From: UBA967 sp044340205
GTDB lineage: Bacteria > Verrucomicrobiota > Verrucomicrobiia > Chthoniobacterales > Terrimicrobiaceae
Length of the DNA stretch: 64,000 nucleotides
Assembly: GCA_044340205.1 (NCBI GenBank)
Contig: JBIIUB010000003.1
Location: forward strand, 1 to 64,000
Reading direction: 5' to 3'
Position numbers and translations under genes: made by a program. Within the stretch, counting starts at the first letter, position 1. Every line of letters starts with the position of its first letter. The notes beneath the pieces were generated by a model that saw only the letters and a program-made list of their open reading frames with translations, was not told the DNA's origin and did not search any database. Below, in pieces: positions 8,506-17,859 of this stretch.

Positions 8506-9492
8506 ATGTCAAAACCCCATAGAGTCGCAATCGTCGGCGCATCCGGTGCGGTCGGAGTCGAAATGCTCCGAGTCATGGAACGCCGCAACTTCCCCGTCGC
8601 CAACCTCCGCCTTCTCGCATCGCCCCGCTCCGCTGGAAAAACCCTCACCTTCCGTGGCGAGGAAATCACCGTCGAGCCACTGCATTTGAATTCCTTCGAG
8701 GGAATCGACATTGCGCTCTTCAGCGCCGGCGGAGCGATCTCGCGCGACTTCGCACACGCGGCCGTGACCAGTGGGGCCGTGGTGGTGGACAATTCCTCGG
8801 CCTTCCGCATGTCGCATGATGTGCCACTCGTTGTTCCCGAAATCAATGGAGCGGATGTCAAAAACCATCGCGGCATCATTGCCAATCCAAACTGCACGAC
8901 GGCCATCACCCTCATGGCTCTGCACCCGCTGCACCGCGCCTTTGGCGTGACCCGCCTTTTCGCATCGAGCTACCAAGCCGTTTCTGGAGCAGGCGCGCGC
9001 GCGATCGATGAACTCCGTCATCAGACCGAAGCCCTCGCCAAGGGCCGCCCCATCGTGAAGGAAATTTTTCCGCACCAGATCGCGTTCAATGTCATCCCGC
9101 AGGTCGATTCCTTTTTGGACACTGGCTACACGAAAGAGGAAATGAAAATGGAAAACGAGGGTCGTCGCATCATGCACCTGCCCGACTTCAAGGCCTCCGT
9201 GACCTGTGTGCGCGTTCCCGTTTACCGCGCCCACTCGGTGGCCGTGAGTGCCGAGTTTTCAAAACCCATCTCGCTCGAGGAGGCCCGCACAGCCCTCAAA
9301 AATGCGCCCGGGCTCCAATTCGTGGAGGATGGATATCCCATGCCGCTCGACTGCGCCGGGAAAGACGACTGCTTCGCCGGCCGTCTCCGCCGCGATTGTG
9401 CGATGGAAAACGGCATCGCCTTCTGGGTCTGCGGCGACCAGTTGCTGAAGGGCGCCGCCCTCAATGCCATTCAGATCGCCGAACTCCTCTAA
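8506..9492 (+). CDS. asd: Aspartate-semialdehyde dehydrogenase
   Basis: A 328-aa NADPH-dependent enzyme converting L-aspartyl-4-phosphate to L-aspartate 4-semialdehyde, in the diaminopimelate/lysine/threonine/methionine pathway. The N-terminal GASGAVG nucleotide-binding loop is at ~10-16, the catalytic Cys in IANPNCTTAI (~124-133), and the substrate-binding RVPVYRAHS at ~236-244. Length is normal. The Fkp-like gene starts two bases after the stop, suggesting an operon. Confidence 0.96.
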   Translation: MSKPHRVAIVGASGAVGVEMLRVMERRNFPVANLRLLASPRSAGKTLTFRGEEITVEPLHLNSFEGIDIALFSAGGAISRDFAHAAVTSGAVVVDNSSAFRMSHDVPLVVPEINGADVKNHRGIIANPNCTTAITLMALHPLHRAFGVTRLFASSYQAVSGAGARAIDELRHQTEALAKGRPIVKEIFPHQIAFNVIPQVDSFLDTGYTKEEMKMENEGRRIMHLPDFKASVTCVRVPVYRAHSVAVSAEFSKPISLEEARTALKNAPGLQFVEDGYPMPLDCAGKDDCFAGRLRRDCAMENGIAFWVCGDQLLKGAALNAIQIAELL

Positions 9493-9493
9493 T

Positions 9494-12385
9494 ATGAAAA
9501 TCGAGCGGCTCATCTCCCTGCCACCCGCCATGTCCGCGCACTTCCCCGGCACGGCCGAGGGGTCGGGATGGTTCGCCGCATGCGATCCCGCAGGCAGCAA
9601 ACTCGGCTCCGGCGGAGGCGTGGCCCATCTGCTCGCCGAAGCCTGGCGCAGCAAAGGCGTGAACGCGCCGTTCGAGGAATGGTGCGACGAGCCTTCTCTC
9701 AAACTCACCCTCATGGCAGGCGGACAAAGCCGCCGCCTGCCTGCCTACGCCGCCACGGGAAAGATTCTCATGCCGTTCCCCGCCTTGCGATGGGCGGACG
9801 GCCAGCGACTCGACCAGACGCTGCTCGATGTGCAGATGCCCGGCTTCGGCTACATTGCCGCGCGCGCCCCTTTGCAGAGCCGGGTCATGGTTGCCAGCGG
9901 CGATGTCCTGTTGCGCTTTCCTGCGAGGCTTCCCGCCATGCCGGATGCTGACATCCTTGGCCTTGGAATGTGGGTGGATGCGCACACCGCCTCGCACTTC
10001 GGGGTTTTCTTCACCCCCAAGTCCAGTCCCGAGGAACTCGCTTTCTTCCTTCAAAAACCCAAGCCTGACGAAATAACCAAGCTCGCCGCCGACCATCTCT
10101 TCCTGGTCGATACCGGCCTATGGCTGCTGAGCGCCAAGGCGGTGTCCGTGCTTTTTAAAAAGTGCGGATGGAATGCCAAAGCAGGCGCATTTACCAAAGG
10201 CGTGCCGGATTTCTACGAACTCTACGCCGGCATGGGCCCCTGCATGGGAAGCCGTCCCGCCGCGCATGATGACGACATCGCCAGCCTGACCTGCGCCGTC
10301 GTGCCACTGCCAGATGCCGAGTTTTATCACTTCGGCACCAGCCGCCAGATGATCGAATCCGTGTCGGCACTTCAAAACCGCAGCCTCGACCAGCGCGGCC
10401 AATCCCACCTCTCGCTGAAGCCGCACCCGGACATGTATGTCCTGAATTCCGACTTTGCCTTCAGCTCGCGATCCAGCGCCAACAAGCTCATCTGGGTCGA
10501 GAATTGCATCCTCCCGCCAACGCTCCCGCTTACCTCTGAAAATGTTCTCACCAACCTGCCAGCGGAAATCGGAACGCTTTCCCTCACGCCCGGAGTCTGC
10601 GTGGACACTCCGCCCGTGGGCGAATCCGCACACTGCCTGCGCGTGTATGGCTTTGATGATTCCTTCAAGGGCGCGATCGGCGAGGCATCCACAGAATGGC
10701 TTGGCGAATCCTGCGCACTATGGTTTCAGCGGCGCGGCATCACTCCAGCAGACTGCGGCTTGTCCTCCACCACGGATATTCAAGCAGCCCGCCTGTTTCC
10801 GATTCTGGAGACCACCGATCTCACCGCGCGCATTGTTTCTTGGATGTCCTCGCAAGAGCCTGCAAAGGATGCCGAACTTCTGGCCATCTGGAAAAATAGC
10901 GAACGCCTCTCCGCGCAGGAAATCACCGAGCGCTTCAATCCCGCACGCCTTCTCGCCGGGAGACGCCTCCAGATCGCCGCAGTCACGCCGCGCCTGTTTG
11001 CGCAACGCGGTAACAATCCCTTTTACCGCCTCGACCTCGACAGCACGGCCCGGTTCTTTGCTGCAACCAACGCACCCACTCCGGAACTCGGCGCACCCGG
11101 TGGCTCACCGCTGGATTTTCTCTCAGAGGCCATGTTCTGCGCGCAGGTGGCCCACACGCGCGGCGAGGAAGCCGTTTCAAACCTCTACGAAAAACGCGCC
11201 TTCTCATTTCTGAGCGATCTGGTGGTCGATCGCATCGCAGCCAAAAAGTGCGCGCCAGTCCGGACTGCAGTGGATGACCAGATCATCTGGGGACGCTGCC
11301 CGATCCGTATCGACCTCGCCGGAGGCTGGACCGACACGCCTCCGTATTGCCTGAAACGCGGCGGGGCTGTCGTAAATGTCGCGCTCGATCTCAATGGCCA
11401 GCCGCCCGTGCAGGTCTTCGCACGCGTTCCAGCGCTCCGAGAAATCGTCATCCGCTCCATTGACCTCGGAGCGGAAACGCGCATCCGCACCTTCGAGGAG
11501 CTTGAGGACTTCACCCATGTCGGCGCCGAGTTTTCACTCGCGAAGGCCGCTCTGGCACTCGCCGGTTTCCATCCGCGCTTCACCGCCCACACCCGCGCGG
11601 CATCACTCGAAGCCCTACTCGGCGAATTCGGCGGCGGACTCGAAATCTCCCTCCTCGCTGCCACGCCGAAAGGCTCCGGTCTCGGCACCAGCAGCATCCT
11701 CTCCGCCACACTTCTTGGCACCCTCTCCGAAGTCTGCGGCCTCGGCTGGGATCACGAGGAAATCTGCTCCCGCACACTCGCGCTGGAGCAACTCCTCACA
11801 ACGGGCGGCGGATGGCAGGATCAGGCAGGCGGAATCCATCGCGGTCTGAAAATGATCGAATCCTCGCCCGGTTTCACCCAACGCGGTCTTGTGCGCTGGC
11901 TCCCCCAACACCTCTTCGGTCCGTCGAACACCAACGGCATGGCCCTGCTCTACTACACAGGCATCACCCGCGTCGCAAAAGGCATCCTCCGCGAGATTGT
12001 GCGTGGAATGTTTCTCAACCGCCCGGAAACAATGTCCCTCCTCGACGAAATCGCCACCCATGCGCGCGATTCGTTTGATATCCTGCAACGCGAATCGTGG
12101 GACGGCCTCTGCAGCGTCGTGAGGCGCACATGGGAACTCAACTGCGCCCTCGATGCCGGCACCAACCCGCCCGCCGTTCAGGACATCCTCAACCGCGTCT
12201 CCGATTGGACCGCCGCCGCAAAACTCCCCGGAGCCGGTGGCGGCGGCTACATCCTCTTCCTCGCCAAGGACGCCGAAGCCGCCTCCCGCATCCGCCACGA
12301 ACTCACCACCCGACCCCCAAACCCCAGAGCCCGCTTCGTGCGAATGGACATCTCAGACACCGGCCTCCAAGTCACGCGAAGCTGA
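9494..12385 (+). CDS. fkp: Bifunctional fucokinase / fucose-1-phosphate guanylyltransferase (Fkp-like)
   Basis: A 963-aa two-domain cytosolic enzyme. The N-terminal half is a nucleotidyltransferase-type domain: KLGSGGGVAHLL (~36-47), LMAGGQSRRLPAYAATGKIL (~75-94). The C-terminal half is a GHMP sugar kinase: RIDLAGGWTDTPPYCLKRGG (~603-622), PKGSGLGTSSI (~722-732), GGGWQDQAGG (~771-780), PGAGGGGYIL (~911-920). In Bacteroides Fkp makes GDP-L-fucose from L-fucose for surface glycans. Specificity for fucose rather than a related sugar such as heptose is inferred from the fusion. The start was set at the ATG two bases after asd. Confidence 0.88.
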   Translation: MKIERLISLPPAMSAHFPGTAEGSGWFAACDPAGSKLGSGGGVAHLLAEAWRSKGVNAPFEEWCDEPSLKLTLMAGGQSRRLPAYAATGKILMPFPALRWADGQRLDQTLLDVQMPGFGYIAARAPLQSRVMVASGDVLLRFPARLPAMPDADILGLGMWVDAHTASHFGVFFTPKSSPEELAFFLQKPKPDEITKLAADHLFLVDTGLWLLSAKAVSVLFKKCGWNAKAGAFTKGVPDFYELYAGMGPCMGSRPAAHDDDIASLTCAVVPLPDAEFYHFGTSRQMIESVSALQNRSLDQRGQSHLSLKPHPDMYVLNSDFAFSSRSSANKLIWVENCILPPTLPLTSENVLTNLPAEIGTLSLTPGVCVDTPPVGESAHCLRVYGFDDSFKGAIGEASTEWLGESCALWFQRRGITPADCGLSSTTDIQAARLFPILETTDLTARIVSWMSSQEPAKDAELLAIWKNSERLSAQEITERFNPARLLAGRRLQIAAVTPRLFAQRGNNPFYRLDLDSTARFFAATNAPTPELGAPGGSPLDFLSEAMFCAQVAHTRGEEAVSNLYEKRAFSFLSDLVVDRIAAKKCAPVRTAVDDQIIWGRCPIRIDLAGGWTDTPPYCLKRGGAVVNVALDLNGQPPVQVFARVPALREIVIRSIDLGAETRIRTFEELEDFTHVGAEFSLAKAALALAGFHPRFTAHTRAASLEALLGEFGGGLEISLLAATPKGSGLGTSSILSATLLGTLSEVCGLGWDHEEICSRTLALEQLLTTGGGWQDQAGGIHRGLKMIESSPGFTQRGLVRWLPQHLFGPSNTNGMALLYYTGITRVAKGILREIVRGMFLNRPETMSLLDEIATHARDSFDILQRESWDGLCSVVRRTWELNCALDAGTNPPAVQDILNRVSDWTAAAKLPGAGGGGYILFLAKDAEAASRIRHELTTRPPNPRARFVRMDISDTGLQVTRS

Positions 12386-12448
12386 ACGACGCCAACATTG
12401 GTGCGGAATTTTTAGAAATTGATAGCCCAACCTCCACAGCGATACTCA

Positions 12449-12497
12449 AAGAAGTGCGCCCCCCGGGACTCGAACCCGGAACCAATTGATTAAGAGT
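12449..12497. repeat. attL: 49-bp direct repeat, truncated tRNA-Lys copy
   Basis: Identical over 49 bp to 60209-60257. It includes the tRNA acceptor 3' strand, the T arm and the anticodon stem-loop up to the anticodon, and then diverges. The 5' half of the tRNA is missing, so this copy is not a functional gene. Confidence 0.88.
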
Positions 12498-12539
12498 TAA
12501 ACATTTTGGGGTTTGCAATATGTGCTATATTGTCCCGAA

Positions 12540-14009
12540 ATGATTACCGAAAATATATCTAAAACCAATTCAGTAAAGGACTCAAAGACTTCTAACGCCC
12601 GACTTGTTTCGGGTCAGAGCGAATCGGAGGGGCGCGGGAAAAGTGCAACGCAAGTGCAAATCAGAAAACCGAGGGGCATTGGCAAGAACTCCGCGAACTA
12701 TTGGATTTCCCGCTTGAAAAAAACGAAAAATTCTTTGGGAGTAGAATCTCCTCACTGGTCAATCCAACTCCAGAGTGGTGGGACGAGGCGCGGTTTTTCG
12801 ACAGGAACGGGCAATAAAGAAGCCGCAGCGAAAATAGCTGCCGGAATCTACAACGACATTCTTGTGATGGGATGGGATACGACCCTTGCCAAGCACCGCC
12901 CAACGAACGAACCCGATCCTACCCTTCCCGCACCAGTGACATCCGCGGGAGATTGGATCGTCGCCGCCCGCAAGGTTTCCGAGGCGAACAAATCCACATT
13001 CACATCCTACTCACGCGCCCTCCGCAAGATTGTTGCCGATATCCTCGCTATGGAGCGCTCGAAGAAACGCTTCGGGCCGCACAAAGGTGGAGCAGCGGAT
13101 TACCGTGCAAAGATCGACGCGACGAGCCTTGAGGTTTTGACCCTTCCCGCCGTGCAGAAGTGGAGGCTGGAATATGCGAAGCAGGCAAAGACGCCAGCGG
13201 AGGAAAGCTCGCGGATGACCTCCTGTAACTCCACGATCCGTCAGGCGCGGAGCTTGTTTGCTGCAAAGATTCTCAAATTTCTGCCCGACCTCCGACTGCC
13301 TGATCCTATCCCGTTCCATGCGGTTGAGTTTTTCCCGCGCCAGAGTGCGAAATACTTCTCGCGGATCAATGCGAAAGCCTTGTTGCAAGAGGCGCACAGG
13401 GAGCTTGCGAAGAGAAATCCTCCCGCATTCCTTGCCATGCTCCTCGCCTTATCGGCGGGACTGCGGAAGGGAGAGATCGACTCTCTGCAATGGCATCAGG
13501 TGGACTTCAATCGTCAACTGATCCGAGTCGAATCCACGGATTCTGCAAGCCTCAAGACGGCAGATTCCCGCGACGAGGTTTCAATTGATGAAAACACCGT
13601 CGCGATCCTGCGTGGCTTCCATGCGAAAAAGAAAGGGCATTTTGTGATTGATGGAGACGGCGCTGCAAGTGGACCTAAGAAATGGGGGCAGAACTACCGT
13701 GCAGGAGTCGTCTTCGACAGTCTCACAGCTTGGCTCCGCGAGCACGGGGTGACGGCACGAAAGCCTCTCCACGAGCTGCGTAAGGAACTTGGCGCATTGG
13801 TCACAGCAGAACATGGAATTTATGCCGCATCGCGGGTATTGAGACATAGCAATGTTGCTACCACCGCTGCTCACTACTCGGATTTAAAAACAAAGCCTGT
13901 TGTAAATGTGGGGGGATGGCTTTTGGGTGAAATGTCACAGAAAGCATTGAAATCAAACAAAAAACCAACAGGCCGAATTAAGAAAACCACGCGCAGTCAT
14001 CATTACTAA
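12540..14009 (+). CDS. int: Tyrosine integrase of the tRNA-Lys element
   Basis: A 489-aa phage-type integrase from the ATG at 12540; a second in-frame ATG at 12513 is possible. A basic N-terminus and an arm/core-binding region precede the catalytic domain with LSAGLRKGEIDSLQW (Arg, ~309), a beta-strand Lys region (LKTADSRDEVSI), HELRKELGALV (His/Arg, ~415) and LRHSNVATTAAHYSDL (His and nucleophilic Tyr, ~440-455). Its position 43 bp inside attL fits the enzyme catalysing integration and excision of this element. The repeated AAGTGCAA motif lies within its 5' coding region. Confidence 0.9.
   Translation: MITENISKTNSVKDSKTSNARLVSGQSESEGRGKSATQVQIRKPRGIGKNSANYWISRLKKTKNSLGVESPHWSIQLQSGGTRRGFSTGTGNKEAAAKIAAGIYNDILVMGWDTTLAKHRPTNEPDPTLPAPVTSAGDWIVAARKVSEANKSTFTSYSRALRKIVADILAMERSKKRFGPHKGGAADYRAKIDATSLEVLTLPAVQKWRLEYAKQAKTPAEESSRMTSCNSTIRQARSLFAAKILKFLPDLRLPDPIPFHAVEFFPRQSAKYFSRINAKALLQEAHRELAKRNPPAFLAMLLALSAGLRKGEIDSLQWHQVDFNRQLIRVESTDSASLKTADSRDEVSIDENTVAILRGFHAKKKGHFVIDGDGAASGPKKWGQNYRAGVVFDSLTAWLREHGVTARKPLHELRKELGALVTAEHGIYAASRVLRHSNVATTAAHYSDLKTKPVVNVGGWLLGEMSQKALKSNKKPTGRIKKTTRSHHY
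12637..12659. repeat. Left 23-bp repeat, candidate integrase arm site
   Basis: Contains AAGTGCAA twice, 11 bp apart (one helical turn). An exact 23-bp copy occurs at 60136-60158 near the other end, in the same orientation. The site is about 140 bp inside attL. Integrase arm-type sites are typically short direct repeats near both ends; binding here is inferred. Confidence 0.6.
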
Positions 14010-14054
14010 TTCCGCAGAAGTTGGGGCACTGGAAAAAATTCTGATTTTTTTTGA

Positions 14055-14105
14055 ACGGTGTAATAACCGTGGTGTCTATTTTCGCAACCACGGTATAATA
14101 ACCGT
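14055..14105. promoter_or_regulatory. Two palindromic repeats upstream of excisionase-like gene
   Basis: ACGGT-GTAATA-ACCGT (14055-14070) and ACGGT-ATAATA-ACCGT (14090-14105) are near-identical inverted repeats 35 bp apart, in the 147-bp gap after the integrase. Spacing and symmetry suggest repressor operators, or possibly short iterons for the replication proteins downstream. No other feature is seen in this gap. Confidence 0.6.
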
Positions 14106-14156
14106 GCAGCTAACGCGCCCTAGAACACAAAACACACAACACAAAATACGAATAAG

Positions 14157-14348
14157 ATGACTATAACATCCACAACACCACAACTGCTTTCCAGGCGGCA
14201 TCTCGCCTCACGGTGGGCAGTATCGAAAGAAACACTCAAGCGCCGCGAGAGGGCTGGCAAATTGCCATTCCTCAAGCTCGGGAGAGTCGTCAGGTATCGG
14301 CTTTCCGATATTGAACAAATCGAAGTTCAAGCGGAGGTGGCACTATGA
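14157..14348 (+). CDS. Excisionase-like / MerR-type helix-turn-helix protein
   Basis: A 63-aa protein made up almost entirely of a small winged helix: LLSRRHLASRWAVSKETLKR (~10-29), then GKLPFLKLGRVVRYRLSDIE (~34-53). This is the HTH_17 pattern of excisionases and AlpA-like regulators in integrative elements. Its stop overlaps the next start (ATGA), forming an operon with the ATPase. It may steer excision by bending att DNA or activate the module's promoter; the palindromes just upstream are candidate targets. Confidence 0.85.
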   Translation: MTITSTTPQLLSRRHLASRWAVSKETLKRRERAGKLPFLKLGRVVRYRLSDIEQIEVQAEVAL

Positions 14349-15664
14349 ATCAGCCTAAAAATACTACCTCCTACAGCCAGGTCGTCGATGATTTGAAGGA
14401 AGCAAACAAGCAAATCAAAGAAGAGCAAAAGACCTGGGCCAAAAATCAAGCCGCAGAGAAAGAAGTTAACTCTGCAATACAAATACCACCACCAGAAGCC
14501 AGAAGCGTTCTATCGTATAAAAACGAGACTCCTGACCCGTCAAAAACTTTGCTCGGGGATCGCTGGCTTTGCGTTGGTCAAGGTGCCCTCGCTGTCGGCC
14601 CTACTGGAATTGGCAAATCCACCTCGTCAATGCAACAGGACATCTGCTGGTCGATAGGTAGAGAGGCTTTTGGCATTAAACCGGCAAAACCTCTTCGCAT
14701 CCTTGTCATTCAAGCGGAAAATGACAGTGGAGACCTGCACGAGATGGTAGTCGGAGTTATGGCGGGCATGGGCTTATCAGAGGAGGAAGAAAGACTGTGT
14801 GGTCAAAACCTCCTCATAGTCTCCGAACAGGAGAGGACCGGCGTTGGATTCATTCATGGGGTGCTTCGCCCGCTCCTTGAAAAACATCGTCCTGACATTG
14901 TTCGGATTGATCCGCTCATGGCTTTTGCGGGTTGCGATCTGACACAATCTGCTGAAGCGGCAAAATTCCTGCGCAATGGTATCAACCCACTACTCACAAA
15001 ATTCAGTTGTGGAGTGATCATCGTTCACCACACGCCGAAGAACAACAAAAACGATACCTCGCAATACAGAGCCTCCGACTGGTCTTATGCAGGCGCTGGA
15101 AGCGCGGATATCATAAATTGGGCCAGAGCAATGTTGGTCATTGATCCGTGCAAGGAGGATGGAAAGTTCCGTTTCATAGCAGCCAAACGAGGGAGCCGAA
15201 TTGGATGGAAAAGCTCTACAGGCGAAAACGAATTAAAGCGTTGGTTTAAGCACGCCTCAGGAGGCATCTGCTGGGTTGAAGCTGATTCAGAGACTCCTCG
15301 CGCTGTTCACACCGAGGACACCCTCTACGAGTTGATGCCTAAAGGTGTATGTATGCCAAAAAATGCTTTCATAGAAACAGCGACAGCGGCAGTGGGCATG
15401 CCCAAAACTCGCGCAGAAAGTTTATTATCAAAACTATTATTCAATGGTAGGCTTACGGAGGATCTACTGCCAAGAAGCGGAACACAGGCTCAGAAGATTA
15501 TTAGACGGCCTGATACTGATCCTCTTCCAAATGCGATTGTGGATAAAACTCCCAAGAAGCAAACCAAGCTGGTTCGACGCAGAGCCATCGTTGTTGATAT
15601 GACTGCCAGAGATAGAGAAGAAGCGTCTTCCTATATCGAGCTTATTGAAGATAAAGCCGTTTAA
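14345..15664 (+). CDS. RepA/AAA_25-type replicative ATPase
   Basis: A 439-aa RecA-fold ATPase. After a charged helical N-terminus (~1-45), a Walker A motif VGPTGIGKST is at ~84-93, ILVIQAENDSGDL at ~119-131, Walker B-like DIVRIDPLMAFAG at ~183-195, and CGVIIVHHTPKNN at ~223-235. This is the RSF1010 RepA-like helicase family common in plasmids, satellites and integrative elements. The C-terminus (~330-439) is basic with a predicted winged helix. It probably acts with the primase-like protein downstream in element replication. Confidence 0.88.
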   Translation: MNQPKNTTSYSQVVDDLKEANKQIKEEQKTWAKNQAAEKEVNSAIQIPPPEARSVLSYKNETPDPSKTLLGDRWLCVGQGALAVGPTGIGKSTSSMQQDICWSIGREAFGIKPAKPLRILVIQAENDSGDLHEMVVGVMAGMGLSEEEERLCGQNLLIVSEQERTGVGFIHGVLRPLLEKHRPDIVRIDPLMAFAGCDLTQSAEAAKFLRNGINPLLTKFSCGVIIVHHTPKNNKNDTSQYRASDWSYAGAGSADIINWARAMLVIDPCKEDGKFRFIAAKRGSRIGWKSSTGENELKRWFKHASGGICWVEADSETPRAVHTEDTLYELMPKGVCMPKNAFIETATAAVGMPKTRAESLLSKLLFNGRLTEDLLPRSGTQAQKIIRRPDTDPLPNAIVDKTPKKQTKLVRRRAIVVDMTARDREEASSYIELIEDKAV

Positions 15665-15865
15665 AACTGCCGTGAGAAGAGACACCTGCAAGGAGACTTT
15701 TTCACTCTTTTTTCGAGATTGTCTCTCGAACCAGCAATAGAGAAGAGACACAGACACTCCTCCCCCTTTAGGGGGAGTGGGTGGATGTCTGTCTAGCTCA
15801 CATCGGAAGTCTGTTGAAAAAGCGCCTTCGAGTGTCTCTCTCAAGCACGAATTTGAGATTATCTT
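15665..15865. other. 201-bp gap with a C-rich/G-rich hairpin
   Basis: Contains a 7-bp stem CTCCCCC/GGGGGAG with a 4-base loop (15760-15777) and repeats of AGAGAAGAGACAC. There is no T tract after the hairpin, so it is not a standard intrinsic terminator. It may affect mRNA between the ATPase and primase-like genes. Confidence 0.4.
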
Positions 15866-16804
15866 ATGGATCCTGAACACCTATCACCTGAAGTATTGGA
15901 AATACCGCCATGCCCACCCTCCGGCGGGGGCTGTCATCGTTGGATGTATAAAGTCATACATATCTTCGTAAGGGCGGGACATGATGACTCATACATAGAC
16001 GAATGGGTCTCATATTGGCTGTCCCGAGTGCCGCAGCCGCGAGAGATTGAGAATACCATCCGCTCGGTGCGATCTGAGGTCGATGGCTTGACGGCTCCAA
16101 GACCCAGTTTCCGTCGTGATATGCCCCGCGATGACTCCCTGATCGCCTATCTTACAAGAAACGGGCCGACCCCTGTTGAAGATTTCATTTCTCGAAGCCC
16201 AATCGACCCGGCCCGTGCAAGCCCAGGAACAGCCCTGCGCGCCCTTTTCCAACCGAATGAGAAGACGATCCTATTCACGCAGGAAAGAAGCCAAGGACAG
16301 CTTATATGGGACCATAGCACGCCTGATGAAAAGTTAGACTCGATCGTCCGCAGAAACAGAGACGGCGCTTGGTTTCTTTTGAATCCAGTGAGCGGTGAAA
16401 TGCATTGGGCGGAACGCTTGCAAAAACGAACACGCCGCAGCACGGAAAATACGACTTCATTCCGGCATGTCTTGGTCGAGTCCGACTTGATGGAGATCGG
16501 TTTGTGGCTTTCCATTCTCAAGCAACTGTCTCTACCCATTGTATCAATCACGCTCTCTGGAAACACATCAGCACATGCCATAATTCGCCTGGAGGCTTCT
16601 TCATTTGAGCAGTGGAGCAATGCCGCCAGCGACATAGCAGAACAGGTCATTCCGATGGGAGCTTGTTCAGGAGCACTGACAGCCGTTCGCCTCACGCGAC
16701 TGCCCGGAGTCATTCGCGGTGATAACGGAAACGAACAAAGGCTGATCTGGCTAAATCCAAATCCAACCGCGATACCAATAGAGCAGTTTTCAAAAATCCG
16801 ATAG
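15866..16804 (+). CDS. Primase-like (AEP-type) replication protein
   Basis: A 312-aa protein. The C-terminal part shows a pattern seen in phage/plasmid archaeo-eukaryotic primases: hydrophobic strand with HVLVESDLMEI (~206-216), ITLSGNTSAHAIIRLEA (sxH-like motif, ~232-248), and LTRLPGVIRGDNGNEQRL (~280-297). The N-terminal ~100 residues resemble a helical DNA-binding region. Its place after a RepA-type ATPase supports a role in replication initiation. The metal site is non-canonical (ESD rather than DxD), so activity is uncertain. Confidence 0.6.
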   Translation: MDPEHLSPEVLEIPPCPPSGGGCHRWMYKVIHIFVRAGHDDSYIDEWVSYWLSRVPQPREIENTIRSVRSEVDGLTAPRPSFRRDMPRDDSLIAYLTRNGPTPVEDFISRSPIDPARASPGTALRALFQPNEKTILFTQERSQGQLIWDHSTPDEKLDSIVRRNRDGAWFLLNPVSGEMHWAERLQKRTRRSTENTTSFRHVLVESDLMEIGLWLSILKQLSLPIVSITLSGNTSAHAIIRLEASSFEQWSNAASDIAEQVIPMGACSGALTAVRLTRLPGVIRGDNGNEQRLIWLNPNPTAIPIEQFSKIR

Positions 16805-16983
16805 GACAAGCTAAAATGCAGGAAATTCTACTTCTATCTTTTATCTATCTAATAAAAAGTATATTATGTTAATTCCACGAGAATTGAACGCGCTGCCCTA
16901 TTCCTTGTCTCAAATTGCACCTTTTACTTCTCAACAAAATCAAAGTTTCAGTTGGAGAGTAGCGAAACGCCATTTTCTTATTT

Positions 16984-17277
16984 ATGCCCAATAAACTCAA
17001 AGCCGGAACCCTTCGCGTCTCCTATGTGGAGAGCATTGCGATCAACAGAGCCATCTCGATTCTCGCATCAGTCAAAGGCGTTACGATCAGTTCCCTGATT
17101 CGCGAGGCCACTGAGCAATACTTGGTGCGCGAAGACCCCAATGGCGCGATTCTCAAGACCGCCAAGGAGCTCGTAGCCGGGCAATCTGAATCAGTGGATC
17201 AAAGAGTCACAGAGCCAGTGAATCCTGAAGTAATCGCCAAGCTCACGGCGCTGATCAAAAAAGTTGGCTCAGGCTGA
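16984..17277 (+). CDS. Small ribbon-helix-helix-like protein
   Basis: A 97-aa protein beginning MPNKLKAGTLRVSYVESIAI, with a strand-helix-helix profile and GVTISSLIREATEQYL (~32-47), typical of CopG/Arc-type DNA-binding domains. It probably acts as a regulator or partition-type protein of the mobile module. An AT-rich 179-bp leader precedes it, which holds no other gene I can support. Confidence 0.55.
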   Translation: MPNKLKAGTLRVSYVESIAINRAISILASVKGVTISSLIREATEQYLVREDPNGAILKTAKELVAGQSESVDQRVTEPVNPEVIAKLTALIKKVGSG

Positions 17278-17463
17278 AAGCTGCATTGCTGCACTACTTC
17301 ACGTGTTGCCTACCCGCTTTTAGTCTTGGTCTTAGTGCCCGTGAGCTTGGTGATCATCTTCATCGCGTTGCCAGCGGGATCGCTGACTCAGATTTGACAG
17401 CGCCTTTCGTTATCTAACCCTCGGCGCTGATCGGGAGGCTGGCTCTATGCCTCGGGGGGCGCG

Positions 17464-17859
17464 ATGTATCGAAACCTCCCACCTCACGCTATCGCCTTCG
17501 ATGCGTTCAACTACACTCCCCCGAAGTGGGGTATTAAAAAAGCGCAGCTATGGGACTGTTACTCCTACTACTTCACCACCCTAGAAAACCCACACATCAA
17601 AGGGTTCTCAATACGCACCAAGATCGACGGGAAGACATACCTCGGGGAATACTTATTCAATGTAACACACCTCCTTGATGGGTGGAGCAATGCGCCAGAG
17701 CAAGATAAAGACTTTTACTTTATTAAATTAGACAACAGGCGTCTTACCATTCAGCCAACGAACCGGATAACTTTCGTTGACCCCGCTTTCATCGTAGGCA
17801 CGCAACCACCAAAACTCAAACTTAGCGAGAAGGTATTCTCCTGCGAGGACGTGCTTTGA
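17464..17859 (+). CDS. Hypothetical protein preceding sigma factor
   Basis: A 131-aa protein with many aromatic residues (YSYYFTTLEN, DKDFYFIKLDN) and no recognised family. It is probably a soluble beta-rich domain. Its stop overlaps the TTG start of the sigma factor, so the two are translationally coupled and may function together, for example as a sigma partner; that is inference. The 186 bp upstream contain a reverse-strand in-frame remnant (AGNAMKMITKLTGTKTKTKS) but no gene. Confidence 0.6.
   Translation: MYRNLPPHAIAFDAFNYTPPKWGIKKAQLWDCYSYYFTTLENPHIKGFSIRTKIDGKTYLGEYLFNVTHLLDGWSNAPEQDKDFYFIKLDNRRLTIQPTNRITFVDPAFIVGTQPPKLKLSEKVFSCEDVL

Noticed and set aside
12455..12510. Possible second tRNA gene at the left end
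   Set aside because: Only the 3' half up to the anticodon matches tRNA-Lys; the sequence then diverges, so no complete fold exists. It is the attachment-site copy.
15760..15777. G/C-rich hairpin as an intrinsic terminator
   Set aside because: The stem is only 7 bp and is not followed by a run of T; kept only as a gap feature.
16147..16809. Long reverse-strand open frame opposite the primase-like gene
   Set aside because: It is a shadow: its product is Arg/Ser-rich without motifs, and the forward frame has recognisable primase-like motifs.
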